This document shows, one piece after another, positions 1 to 5,996 of a stretch of 16,132 nt of DNA. The stretch lies in assembly GCA_003140115.1 (NCBI GenBank), contig PLIQ01000360.1, positions 1 through 16,132 on the forward strand. Reading direction: 5' to 3'. This DNA is from Actinomycetota bacterium. GTDB lineage: Bacteria; Actinomycetota; Actinomycetes; Streptosporangiales; Streptosporangiaceae. Every line of letters starts with the position of its first letter. Position 1 is the first letter of the stretch. The position numbers and the translations under genes are program-made. The notes beneath the pieces are model-generated. The model saw nothing but the letters and a program-made list of their open reading frames with translations, had not been told where the DNA came from and made no database searches.

Positions 1-1427
1 ACAACATCGCCGCGGCCAAGGACTCGCGGCTGGTCATGATCGTCAACGACAACGGCTGGTCCTACCAGCCAACGATCGGCGGCCTGGCCGAGCACCTGGC
101 CGCGATCCGGGTCAGCCAGCGGTACGAGAACGTGCTCGACTACATCAAGACCACCCTGTCCCGGGCACCGCTGGGCGGGCCGCTGTACGGCACGCTGCAC
201 GGCATCAAGAAGGGCATCAAGGACGTCCTGCAGCCGCAGGTGATGTTCGAGGACCTGGGCATCAAGTACGTCGGCCCCATCGACGGGCACGACGAGCGGA
301 TGGTGGAGAACGCGCTGCGCCGGGCCCGCGACTACGGCGGCCCCGTGCTCCTGCACGTGATCACCAGGAAGGGCCTGGGCTACCCGGAGGCCGAGCAGAA
401 CACGGACGACCGGCTGCACCAGGTACCCGCCGCGGGTGCGCTGCCCGGCAGCTGGAGCCGGGTATTCGGCGATGAGATGGTGGCGATCGGCGCGCGGCGG
501 CCCGACGTGGTCGCGATCACCGCGGCCATGCTGAACCCGACCGGCCTGACCCAGTTCGCCACGGCCTACCCGAGCCGGACCTACGACGTGGGGATCGCCG
601 AGCAGCACGCGATAACCAGCGCCGCGGGCCTGGCCATGGGCGGCCTGCACCCGGTCGTGGCCATCTATTCGACGTTCATTAACCGCGCCTTCGACCAAAC
701 CCTGATGGACGTGGCCCTGCACCGGCTCCCGGTGACCATCGTGCTGGACCGGGCCGGCGTGACCGGACCCGACGGCGCCAGCCATCACGGCATGTGGGAC
801 GGGTCGATCATGCAGCTCGTCCCGGGTATGAAGATCGCGGCGCCGCGGGACGGCAAGCGCGTGGCCGAGCTGCTGAACGAAGCGGTCGAGGTGTCCGACG
901 GGCCGACCGTGGTCAGGTTCCCCAAGGGCAAGGTGGGCGGGGAAGTCGAAGCTGTCGCCAAGCTCGGCGGCATGGACGTGCTGCGGGCGCCGGGAGCAGG
1001 GCTCGGTCCGGACGTCCTGCTGGCCGGCGCGGGCCCGATGGCCCTGATGGGCATAGAGGTCGCGGACCGGCTCGCCGGTCACGGGATCGGCGTCACCGTG
1101 GTGGACCCGCGCTGGACCAAACCGATTGACGAGGCGCTGGTGGGTGCCGCGCGCCAGCACCGGCTGGTCGTCGCCGTCGAGGACAACGGGCGGGTCGGCG
1201 GGTTCGGCGACGCGGTGTCCAGGCTGCTCCGCGACCATGACGTGGACGTGCCGGTCAAGACGTTCGGGCTGCCGCAGGAGTTCCTCTCCCACGGAAAGCG
1301 CGAGCAAGTGCTCGAGGAGGTCGGCCTGACCTCCCAGCAGCTGGCCCTGCACATCACCGAGGCGGTGGCCCGCCGGTCGTCCGCCGAGGCGCCGGAGGGA
1401 ACGCCGGAACCGCGGCCCGTCGATTGA
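1..1427 (+). CDS. dxs: 1-deoxy-D-xylulose-5-phosphate synthase, 3' part
   Basis: Cytosolic TPP-dependent enzyme that condenses pyruvate and glyceraldehyde-3-phosphate to DXP, the first step of the MEP isoprenoid pathway. The gene runs in from the left edge; the open frame starts at base 3 (NIAAAKDSRLVMIVNDNGWS) and about 475 residues are present of the usual 630-660, so the N-terminal GDG part of the TPP motif is missing while its NDN end is seen. Further on come GIAEQHAITSAAG with the catalytic Glu of the transketolase pyrimidine-binding domain, STFINRAFDQ, and DRAGVTGPDGASHHGMWD. The C-terminal transketolase domain ends with TFGLPQEFLSHGKRE. Stop TGA at 1425-1427. It is followed 46 bp later by a reductase gene in the same direction. 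Family assignment is secure; the 5' end lies outside the window. Confidence 0.97.
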   Translation, partial: NIAAAKDSRLVMIVNDNGWSYQPTIGGLAEHLAAIRVSQRYENVLDYIKTTLSRAPLGGPLYGTLHGIKKGIKDVLQPQVMFEDLGIKYVGPIDGHDERMVENALRRARDYGGPVLLHVITRKGLGYPEAEQNTDDRLHQVPAAGALPGSWSRVFGDEMVAIGARRPDVVAITAAMLNPTGLTQFATAYPSRTYDVGIAEQHAITSAAGLAMGGLHPVVAIYSTFINRAFDQTLMDVALHRLPVTIVLDRAGVTGPDGASHHGMWDGSIMQLVPGMKIAAPRDGKRVAELLNEAVEVSDGPTVVRFPKGKVGGEVEAVAKLGGMDVLRAPGAGLGPDVLLAGAGPMALMGIEVADRLAGHGIGVTVVDPRWTKPIDEALVGAARQHRLVVAVEDNGRVGGFGDAVSRLLRDHDVDVPVKTFGLPQEFLSHGKREQVLEEVGLTSQQLALHITEAVARRSSAEAPEGTPEPRPVD

Positions 1428-1453
1428 CTTCCACCCACACTGAAGGGCAACCG

Positions 1454-1474
1454 TATTGGTAGCGTAGAGCTTTA
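1454..1474 (+). promoter_or_regulatory. Possible -10 element for a leaderless fprA transcript
   Basis: TAGCGT at 1460-1465 fits the actinobacterial TANNNT -10 pattern and ends 8 bases before the ATG at 1474. There is no good Shine-Dalgarno sequence just upstream (GAAGGG at 1442-1447 is about 26 bases away). This arrangement suits a leaderless mRNA starting at or near the ATG. No matching -35 at 17 bp was found, so the call is tentative. Confidence 0.3.
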
Positions 1475-2931
1475 TGCTCAACGTCGCCGTAATCGGCTCT
1501 GGTCCGGCCGGTCTGTATGCCGCTGAGGCGCTGGTCAAGCAGGCCGCCGCGCTGTCCCCGCCGGCGCCCGTGCGGGTCGACGTCATCGACCGGCTGCCCA
1601 CCCCCTACGGTTTGGTCCGCTATGGGGTGGCGCCCGACCATAAGTCGATAAAGTCGATCGCCCAGTACCTGCGCAAGGTCCTGGAGAGCCCGGACGTCCG
1701 GTTCCTGGGCGGGGTGCATCTGGGTGAGGACGTCACCCGCGACGAGCTGCTCTCCGGGTACGACGCGGTGATCTACGCCACCGGGGCCATGCGCGACCGG
1801 CGGCTCGGCATCCCCGGCGAGGACCTGCCCGGAAGCTACGCGGCCACCGACTTCGTGAACTGGTACTGCGGTCATCCGGACGTGGATTCCAGTGCGTTCA
1901 CCCTGGACGCGGAGTCGGTCGCGGTGATCGGTGTCGGTAACGTCGCCGTCGACGTGGCCCGGATCCTGGCCCGGGACCCGGCCGAGCTGCACGCCACCGA
2001 CGTGCCGCAGCCGGTCTTGGACGTCTTGTACGCCAGCAAGGTGCGCGAGGTCCACATGATCGGCCGGCGCGGGCCCGCGTACGCCAAGTTCACCACCAAG
2101 GAGCTGCGTGAGCTAGGCGAACTGCCCGGTGTTGAGCTTGTCGTGCACGCCGACGAGGCCGATTTGAACGGGTTCGATTCCTCCGGCGAGAGTGTCGCGC
2201 TGGCCGAGGCCGACCGGCGCGTCCGCGGCAACCTGGTCGCCATCTCCAAGTGGGCCGAAGGCGGGGCCACCGGACCGGCTCCCTCCGGGCACTCGCGGCG
2301 GCTGATCGTGCGGTTCTGGCTGCGGCCGGTGGAGATCCTCGGGACCGAACGAGTCGGTGGTATCACGCTCGAGCGCACCGCGATCGACGCCAGTGGGAAG
2401 TTCGGCGGCACCGGGCAGCTCGAGACGCTCGACGCACAGATGGTGCTGCGCTCGGTCGGATACCAGAGCGTCCCGCTGCCGGGCGTGCCGTTCGACGACC
2501 GGGCCTCCGTCGTGCCGAACGAACTCGGCCGCGTCCTTGGCCCCGACGGTTCCCCGCTGCCCGGGGAGTACGTGGCCGGCTGGCTCAAGCGCGGCCCGAC
2601 CGGCGTGATCGGCACCAACAAGTCCGACGCCGCCGAGACCGTCCGGTCCCTGCTCGAGGACCTAGCCGGCGGCCCGGCGGTGGGCGACACCCAACTGCCA
2701 AGGGCCGGCTTGCTCCGCTATCCGGAGGCGGCCGCCACGGCCGCGGACCGCGATGACGGCCCGCTGTCGGCGGTTCTCGCCGGGCGCGGGATCACGCCCG
2801 TCTCCTATGACGAATGGCTGCGCATCGAGACCGCCGAAGTCCAGCTGGCCCAGGACCTCGGCCGCGGCGAGCGGGTCAAGCTGCACAACCGCGACGCCAT
2901 CTGGTCCGCCTGCCGCCCCGACCACGCCTAA
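1474..2931 (+). CDS. fprA: Ferredoxin/flavodoxin-NADP+ reductase, FprA (adrenodoxin-reductase) type
   Basis: Cytosolic FAD enzyme passing electrons between NADPH and ferredoxin. It has 485 residues, near the length of mycobacterial FprA (about 456). The N-terminal FAD Rossmann motif VAVIGSGPAG is at residues 4-13, followed by RLPTPYGLVRYGVAPDH. The NADPH-binding motif VAVIGVGNVAVDVAR begins near residue 149. The family signature GWLKRGPTGVIGTNKSDAAE lies near residues 369-388 and closes the FAD site. The C-terminal tail carries the usual SYDEWLRIETAE segment. It lies 46 bp downstream of dxs in the same direction. A role in supplying reduced ferredoxin to IspG/IspH or to cytochromes P450 is inference from family knowledge. 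Start ATG at 1474 places the FAD motif at the expected distance from the N-terminus. Confidence 0.93.
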   Translation: MLNVAVIGSGPAGLYAAEALVKQAAALSPPAPVRVDVIDRLPTPYGLVRYGVAPDHKSIKSIAQYLRKVLESPDVRFLGGVHLGEDVTRDELLSGYDAVIYATGAMRDRRLGIPGEDLPGSYAATDFVNWYCGHPDVDSSAFTLDAESVAVIGVGNVAVDVARILARDPAELHATDVPQPVLDVLYASKVREVHMIGRRGPAYAKFTTKELRELGELPGVELVVHADEADLNGFDSSGESVALAEADRRVRGNLVAISKWAEGGATGPAPSGHSRRLIVRFWLRPVEILGTERVGGITLERTAIDASGKFGGTGQLETLDAQMVLRSVGYQSVPLPGVPFDDRASVVPNELGRVLGPDGSPLPGEYVAGWLKRGPTGVIGTNKSDAAETVRSLLEDLAGGPAVGDTQLPRAGLLRYPEAAATAADRDDGPLSAVLAGRGITPVSYDEWLRIETAEVQLAQDLGRGERVKLHNRDAIWSACRPDHA

Positions 2932-2943
2932 CCATCACCGCCC

Positions 2944-2964
2944 AACCCCCAACCCCCAACCCCC
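2944..2964 (+). repeat. Three tandem AACCCCC heptamers
   Basis: AACCCCC occurs three times in tandem at 2944-2950, 2951-2957 and 2958-2964, 12 bases after the fprA stop, and is followed by CACCCC and GCCC. The complementary strand therefore has five or more G-tracts with short loops over about 2941-2975, a pattern able to form a G-quadruplex. Confidence 0.8.
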
Positions 2965-2985
2965 GCACCCCGCCCATGGTGGCTC

Positions 2986-3005
2986 CTCGCCTCCCGAGCG
3001 GCGAG
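2986..3005 (+). terminator. Weak hairpin after fprA
   Basis: Arms CTCGCC (2986-2991) and GGCGAG (3000-3005) flank an 8-base loop. There is no U-run afterwards, and the hairpin stops 3 bases before the left inverted repeat of the element at 3009. It could act as a T-less actinobacterial terminator for dxs/fprA, but the support is only structural. Confidence 0.25.
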
Positions 3006-3008
3006 CAG

Positions 3009-3070
3009 GATCGTGGACAGTTACTGGTGGTATGTAGACATCCCGAAACAACCTGAGTTTCCGGCGCGTC
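3009..3070 (+). repeat. Left terminal inverted repeat
   Basis: Begins GATCGTGGACAGTTACTGGT and pairs with 3298-3359 on the opposite strand. Mismatches are scattered singly or in short groups, with the greatest divergence around element positions 22-30. Confidence 0.7.
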
Positions 3071-3121
3071 GCGGCACGAGTCCGTTTTATCCAGAATAAT
3101 CCCGTTGGCCACCTTGGAGCT

Positions 3122-3197
3122 GCCTGGCCGAGCATGGTTGATGGACCGCTGTACCAGGAAGAACAGGTAGAACGGACCATCAACCAGGTAGCCAGGC
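3122..3197 (+). repeat. Large two-part hairpin inside the element
   Basis: The inner arms 3135-3148 (TGGTTGATGGACCG) and 3173-3186 (CGGACCATCAACCA) are inverted repeats matching at 13 of 14 positions, separated by a 24-base loop. Outside them, GCCTGGC at 3122-3128 and GCCAGGC at 3191-3197 pair exactly as a second stem, leaving short unpaired sides of 6 and 4 bases. It could be a structured RNA, a terminator or a recombinase site. No poly-U run follows. Confidence 0.6.
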
Positions 3198-3297
3198 CGT
3201 GGGCACACGGGAGGAAGCCGCATAAGAGATCAGACAGATACCACTCAATGGCAGGCCCGTGGAGGGTAGCGGGCCATCTAGCACATCGCTGACCTCG

Positions 3298-3359
3298 GAC
3301 ACGCCGCAAAATCACCTTGTTCCGGAATGCTCACATGACAGCAGTAGCTGTCCACGATC
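3298..3359 (-). repeat. Right terminal inverted repeat
   Basis: Reads on the minus strand from 3359 as GATCGTGGACAGCTACTGCT and matches the left repeat at 48 of 62 positions without gaps. Downstream of 3359 the similarity to the left flank stops at once. Confidence 0.7.
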
Positions 3360-3396
3360 ATTGGCGGCCCGCCAGCGCTCACGGCCGGGCTGGGCT

Positions 3397-3424
3397 GGAA
3401 ACGTACAGCTGGTAGAGAAGTTAC
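3397..3424 (+). promoter_or_regulatory. Possible ECF-sigma-type promoter
   Basis: GGAAAC at 3397-3402 and GTTAC at 3420-3424 are separated by 17 bases, resembling the GGAA...GTT pattern of extracytoplasmic-function sigma factors. It lies about 100 bp upstream of the small gene starting at 3527. This is a pattern match by eye only. Confidence 0.25.
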
Positions 3425-3526
3425 GCGGGGGACAGGTCAGGCGTCTATCCAAGAATGTCACTGGGTGTCCGCATCATGGAGCCGAAGGCGGGACGGCCAC
3501 CGTGGACGATGGAGAGGCAAGCGGAC

Positions 3527-3874
3527 ATGACAAACCACAATGGCGTCCTGATGATGCAGAGGTTGCTGCTGGCCGGGACGCTCGGCCTAGCCGTGGCCCA
3601 GAAGGCGGCGGCGATCCTGGAAGGCGAGTCAGCCTCGGGCGACGCGCTGCTGCCGGTGCCGCCGGTACTCGACGGCCAGTACGCTCCGGATCCGCGCAGC
3701 AACGACGGCGCGGTGCTGCGGGCGATCCTTGACGCGGCCAACGAATGCCTGGGGCATTTCGACGACCGGCCGCCGGGGGACCGGTGGTGCGACGCGCTGC
3801 TCCACCTGCTCGACCTGGCCGCCTTCGCCACCGACCTGGGCTCCACGGCGAATGATGTTCAGCTAGCGGGCTGA
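3527..3874 (+). CDS. Small protein of unknown function
   Basis: Not recognised. The frame is open from 3455, but ATG 3527 is preferred because GGAGAGG at 3511-3517 lies 9 bases upstream; alternatives are ATG at 3455, 3476 and 3509. The product is 115 residues, starting MTNHNGVLMMQRLLLAGTLG. The N-terminal third is hydrophobic and probably helical, but contains Gln and Lys and is not a clear membrane span. The rest is acidic and helical, with two Cys (NECLGHF and DRWCDALL). Third codon positions are strongly G/C, so the gene is probably real. It converges on the MFS exporter gene, their 3' ends overlapping by 16 bp (3859-3874), and may be an accessory gene like the element just upstream. Confidence 0.6.
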   Translation: MTNHNGVLMMQRLLLAGTLGLAVAQKAAAILEGESASGDALLPVPPVLDGQYAPDPRSNDGAVLRAILDAANECLGHFDDRPPGDRWCDALLHLLDLAAFATDLGSTANDVQLAG

Positions 3875-5178
3875 GCAGCGGCGCCAGCGGCGGGCCCCGA
3901 AGCACCCGGGGTCCGCCGGCCGGCGTCGCGCACCGGAGCGAGTACGGTGGCGGCGACGGCCGTGACCGCCATTCCGGCGGCGACCAGGACCATCACGGCG
4001 GCCGGCGACACAGCCTGCAGCAGGAAGCCAGCCAGCAGCGACCCGAGCGGGAGGACCCCCCAGGCGATCTGCAGGGCGACGCTGCTGGTCCGGCCGAGCA
4101 ACTCGTTCGGCGTGATCTGCATCCGGTACGTCTGGACCGACACGTTCCAGGACGGGCCGACGAAGCCGAAGACGGCCACGATCGGGCACAGCCACAGCGG
4201 CACGCGGACCAGTACGATCAGCGTCAGCAGAACAGCCCAGGTCCACATGCATCCCGTGATCGTGATCCCGGCCGGGACCGTGCGCTGGATCCAGGGTGCC
4301 GCGAACGCGCCGGCCAGGCCTCCGGCGCCCATGCACCCCACGATGAGGCCGATCTGCGCGGACGAGGCCCCGTCGTGCCGGGCCAGCACGATCAGGCCCA
4401 GGGTCAGGACCTGCAGCAAGATGTTCACCGAGGCGGCGAAGAACGAGCTGTAGCGCAGGAACGGCTGCCGCCAGGTAAAGGCCAGCCCCTCGGCGAGCTC
4501 GGCCCGCAGCCTGCGGGAGGCCGGGGGAGCGGACACAGCGGACACAGCAGACACAGCAGAGGCCCCAGCCTGCATGGGCGCCTTGATGAACGGCAGCGTG
4601 ACCAGGGAGGCCAGGTAGGACAGGGCGTCCGCGCCGAACGGCGCGGCCCGGGACAGCCCGAACAGCGTGCCGCCCAGCGCCGGGCCAGCCAGTTGCGCCG
4701 CGTTCTGTCGCGCCTCGTTCTGCCCGACGGCCGCCGACCGCTGGGACGGGGCCACGAGCATCGGCAGCGCCGCGCGCTGGGCGACGCCGAAGAACACGGT
4801 CGCCGTACCCTCGACGAACCCCGCCACCAGGATCTGGACGTAGGTGATGTGCGCGGCCCAGCCGGCCACGGCGATGCTGCCCACCGCGGCGAGCCGGATC
4901 GCGTCGCAGCTGATCATGATCCGCTTGCGGTTGTACCGGTCGGCCAGACCGCCCGCCGGCAGCGGAAACAGCAGATAGCCGAGCATGGCCGCGAACCCGG
5001 CGATCCCCGCCTTGGCCGGCGAGCCGGTCATGGCCAGGACCAGCAGCGGATAGGCGATCTTCGAGATCTGCGAGCCGAGCAGCGAGACCGCCTGGCCGCC
5101 CCAGAGCAGCTGGAAGTCCCGGTTCCGCCGCAGCGGCACGGGCTCACGCGCAACTGACTCATCCGCCGGGACGCCCAC
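3859..5178 (-). CDS. Major facilitator superfamily exporter (MFS_3/EntS-like)
   Basis: Inner-membrane secondary transporter of 439 residues, a normal length for 12 transmembrane helices. The N-terminus NRDFQLLWGGQAVSLLGSQI is typical of the MFS_3 (enterobactin-exporter-like) group, and the conserved loop 2-3 motif appears as GGLADRYNRKR near residue 80. Residues about 200-220 form the cytoplasmic central loop, which carries a short Val-Ser-Ala repeat from a 9-bp tandem repeat. The C-terminal half is hydrophobic with a Gly/Ala/Pro-rich tail. The start is GTG at 5178; no strong ribosome binding site was seen. The substrate cannot be read from the sequence; drug or siderophore efflux is common in the family. 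It is divergent from the DUF4232 gene and convergent with the small unknown gene. Confidence 0.88.
   Translation of the reverse strand: MGVPADESVAREPVPLRRNRDFQLLWGGQAVSLLGSQISKIAYPLLVLAMTGSPAKAGIAGFAAMLGYLLFPLPAGGLADRYNRKRIMISCDAIRLAAVGSIAVAGWAAHITYVQILVAGFVEGTATVFFGVAQRAALPMLVAPSQRSAAVGQNEARQNAAQLAGPALGGTLFGLSRAAPFGADALSYLASLVTLPFIKAPMQAGASAVSAVSAVSAPPASRRLRAELAEGLAFTWRQPFLRYSSFFAASVNILLQVLTLGLIVLARHDGASSAQIGLIVGCMGAGGLAGAFAAPWIQRTVPAGITITGCMWTWAVLLTLIVLVRVPLWLCPIVAVFGFVGPSWNVSVQTYRMQITPNELLGRTSSVALQIAWGVLPLGSLLAGFLLQAVSPAAVMVLVAAGMAVTAVAATVLAPVRDAGRRTPGASGPAAGAAAQPAS
4529..4559 (+). repeat. 9-bp tandem repeat in the MFS gene
   Basis: GCGGACACA occurs at 4529-4537 and 4538-4546, then GCAGACACA at 4547-4555, followed by a partial copy. 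Read on the minus strand it encodes the Val-Ser-Ala repeats in the central cytoplasmic loop of the exporter, a place where length change is tolerated. Confidence 0.8.
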
Positions 5179-5315
5179 CTGGTCACGATACCTGCGGACC
5201 GGCCGTCTCGAAATTACCTGATCGGATGGGTCTAGGAAATCGGGTTGAAGCGAACTAAAACAGTAGTTACAGGGTTAGCGCGATCTCGCGCGGGGGATCG
5301 TCCAAGCATCGCCAG
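5179..5315. promoter_or_regulatory. Divergent promoter region with a GC palindrome
   Basis: This 137-bp gap separates the divergent MFS and DUF4232 genes. GCGCGA at 5278-5283 and TCGCGC at 5286-5291 form an inverted repeat with a 2-base spacer, a possible operator or short hairpin about 25 bp before the DUF4232 start. A weak plus-strand -35 candidate (TTGAAG, 5245-5250) precedes TTACAG (5267-5272) at 16 bp. The promoters are not well defined. Confidence 0.35.
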
Positions 5316-5954
5316 ATGGGGTCCGCGGTGACGAAGTACGGCCATATCGGGTTGCGCGTGATCGCGGTGGTGGCCTTCGCAGGGACTGCCGCGCTCGCCG
5401 TCACGCTAAGCCGCGCCCCGGTCCGCCCTGATCACGCCGCCCTGTCCTCGAACCTGATTCAGAGCCCGTGCGCCCCGTCGGGGCTCGAGGCGTGGCTCGG
5501 CCTCGCGCAGACCGCGGGATCGACATCCGTCACGGGCACCGGAGACCGCCTCGAACCCGGCGGCACCTACTACACCCTGGAGTTCACCAACGTCTCCGCC
5601 CGCGTATGCAGCCTGTACGGCTACCCCGTCGTGTCCGCCTACGCCGGCGACCAGGTCGGCGGGACCCAGATCGGTAGCACGGCGGCCCGCGACACCTCGG
5701 TCCGCCCGCGGCCGGTGACGCTCGCGCCCGGCCAGACGGCGCACTCCGTGCTTCGCGTCACCAGCACCGGTACGTTCCGGCCGACCGCGTGCGCACAGGT
5801 GACCGTGCTCGAACTCCGGGTGAAGCTGCCCGACCAGGTCCGGCCCGCGTTCGTGCCTATTCACCTGCCTGCCTGCTCCAAGAAGGGCCCGGAATTCCTC
5901 AGCGTGCAGGCGATTCAGCCGCGCCCCGGCGTCCCCGGGCTCCGTGCGCCCTAA
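5316..5954 (+). CDS. DUF4232 envelope protein
   Basis: A 212-residue protein with one N-terminal hydrophobic segment at about residues 11-31 (LRVIAVVAFAGTAALAVTL) and no lipobox Cys, so probably a membrane-anchored or secreted protein with the rest outside the cytoplasm. The outer part matches the DUF4232 pattern: AGSTSVTGTGDRLEPGGTYY, then EFTNVSARVCSLYGYPVVSA, then VTLAPGQTAHSVLRV, with Cys residues near positions 51, 97, 152 and 187 that could form two disulfides. The function of the family is not known. ATG 5316 lacks a strong ribosome binding site; GTG 5328 (residue 5), with GGGG at 5318-5321 before it, is a plausible alternative. It ends 42 bp before the polyphosphate-kinase fusion in the same direction, so the two may be cotranscribed. 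Confidence 0.82.
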   Translation: MGSAVTKYGHIGLRVIAVVAFAGTAALAVTLSRAPVRPDHAALSSNLIQSPCAPSGLEAWLGLAQTAGSTSVTGTGDRLEPGGTYYTLEFTNVSARVCSLYGYPVVSAYAGDQVGGTQIGSTAARDTSVRPRPVTLAPGQTAHSVLRVTSTGTFRPTACAQVTVLELRVKLPDQVRPAFVPIHLPACSKKGPEFLSVQAIQPRPGVPGLRAP

Positions 5955-5996
5955 TCAGGGGTCTCGAACGTTCCTGTTCATCGCGGGGCGGGGACA

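Larger units (their letters stand above)
3009..3359. mobile_element. MITE-like or decayed IS element with 62-bp imperfect terminal inverted repeats
   Basis: Bases 3009-3070 align without gaps to the reverse complement of 3298-3359: by hand count 48 of 62 positions match. The outer 12 bases (GATCGTGGACAG) are identical and the match ends sharply on both sides. If the ends are taken as GTGGACAG...CTGTCCAC, both are flanked by GATC, a possible 4-bp target duplication, although GATC is palindromic and so ambiguous. The 227-bp core carries no recognisable transposase. One plus-strand frame is open from 3038 to a stop near 3291 but lacks an early start codon. Long subterminal repeats around a short non-coding core are typical of MITEs or IS remnants. 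The family is not recognised. Confidence 0.6.
2932..3526. other. Intergenic region, no convincing gene
   Basis: About 595 bp between the reductase and the small gene at 3527. Several frames stay open on both strands, but none has a good start with a ribosome binding site or recognisable protein motifs. The third-position GC bias weakens, especially over 3070-3250, where the sequence is richer in A/T than its surroundings. It contains the C-rich repeat, the inverted-repeat element and the central hairpin listed separately. Confidence 0.6.

Noticed and set aside
3038..3291. Plus-strand frame through the element (contains MVDGPLYQEEQVERTINQ) as a transposase remnant
   Set aside because: No start near its beginning, no DDE, HTH or other transposase motif seen, and the central residues are dictated by the hairpin. 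Left as an open point in the hairpin finding.
2876..3315. Open minus-strand frames of 115-126 codons over the reductase tail and the inverted-repeat element
   Set aside because: No ribosome binding site, no recognisable motif, overlap with the repeats and with the end of fprA; long open frames are expected in GC-rich DNA.
5964..5979. LexA-like box (TCGAAC...GTTC) or PhoP-type box before the PPK fusion
   Set aside because: The half-site spacing is wrong for the actinobacterial LexA box, and the GTTC repeats are not at the 11-base period of PHO boxes.
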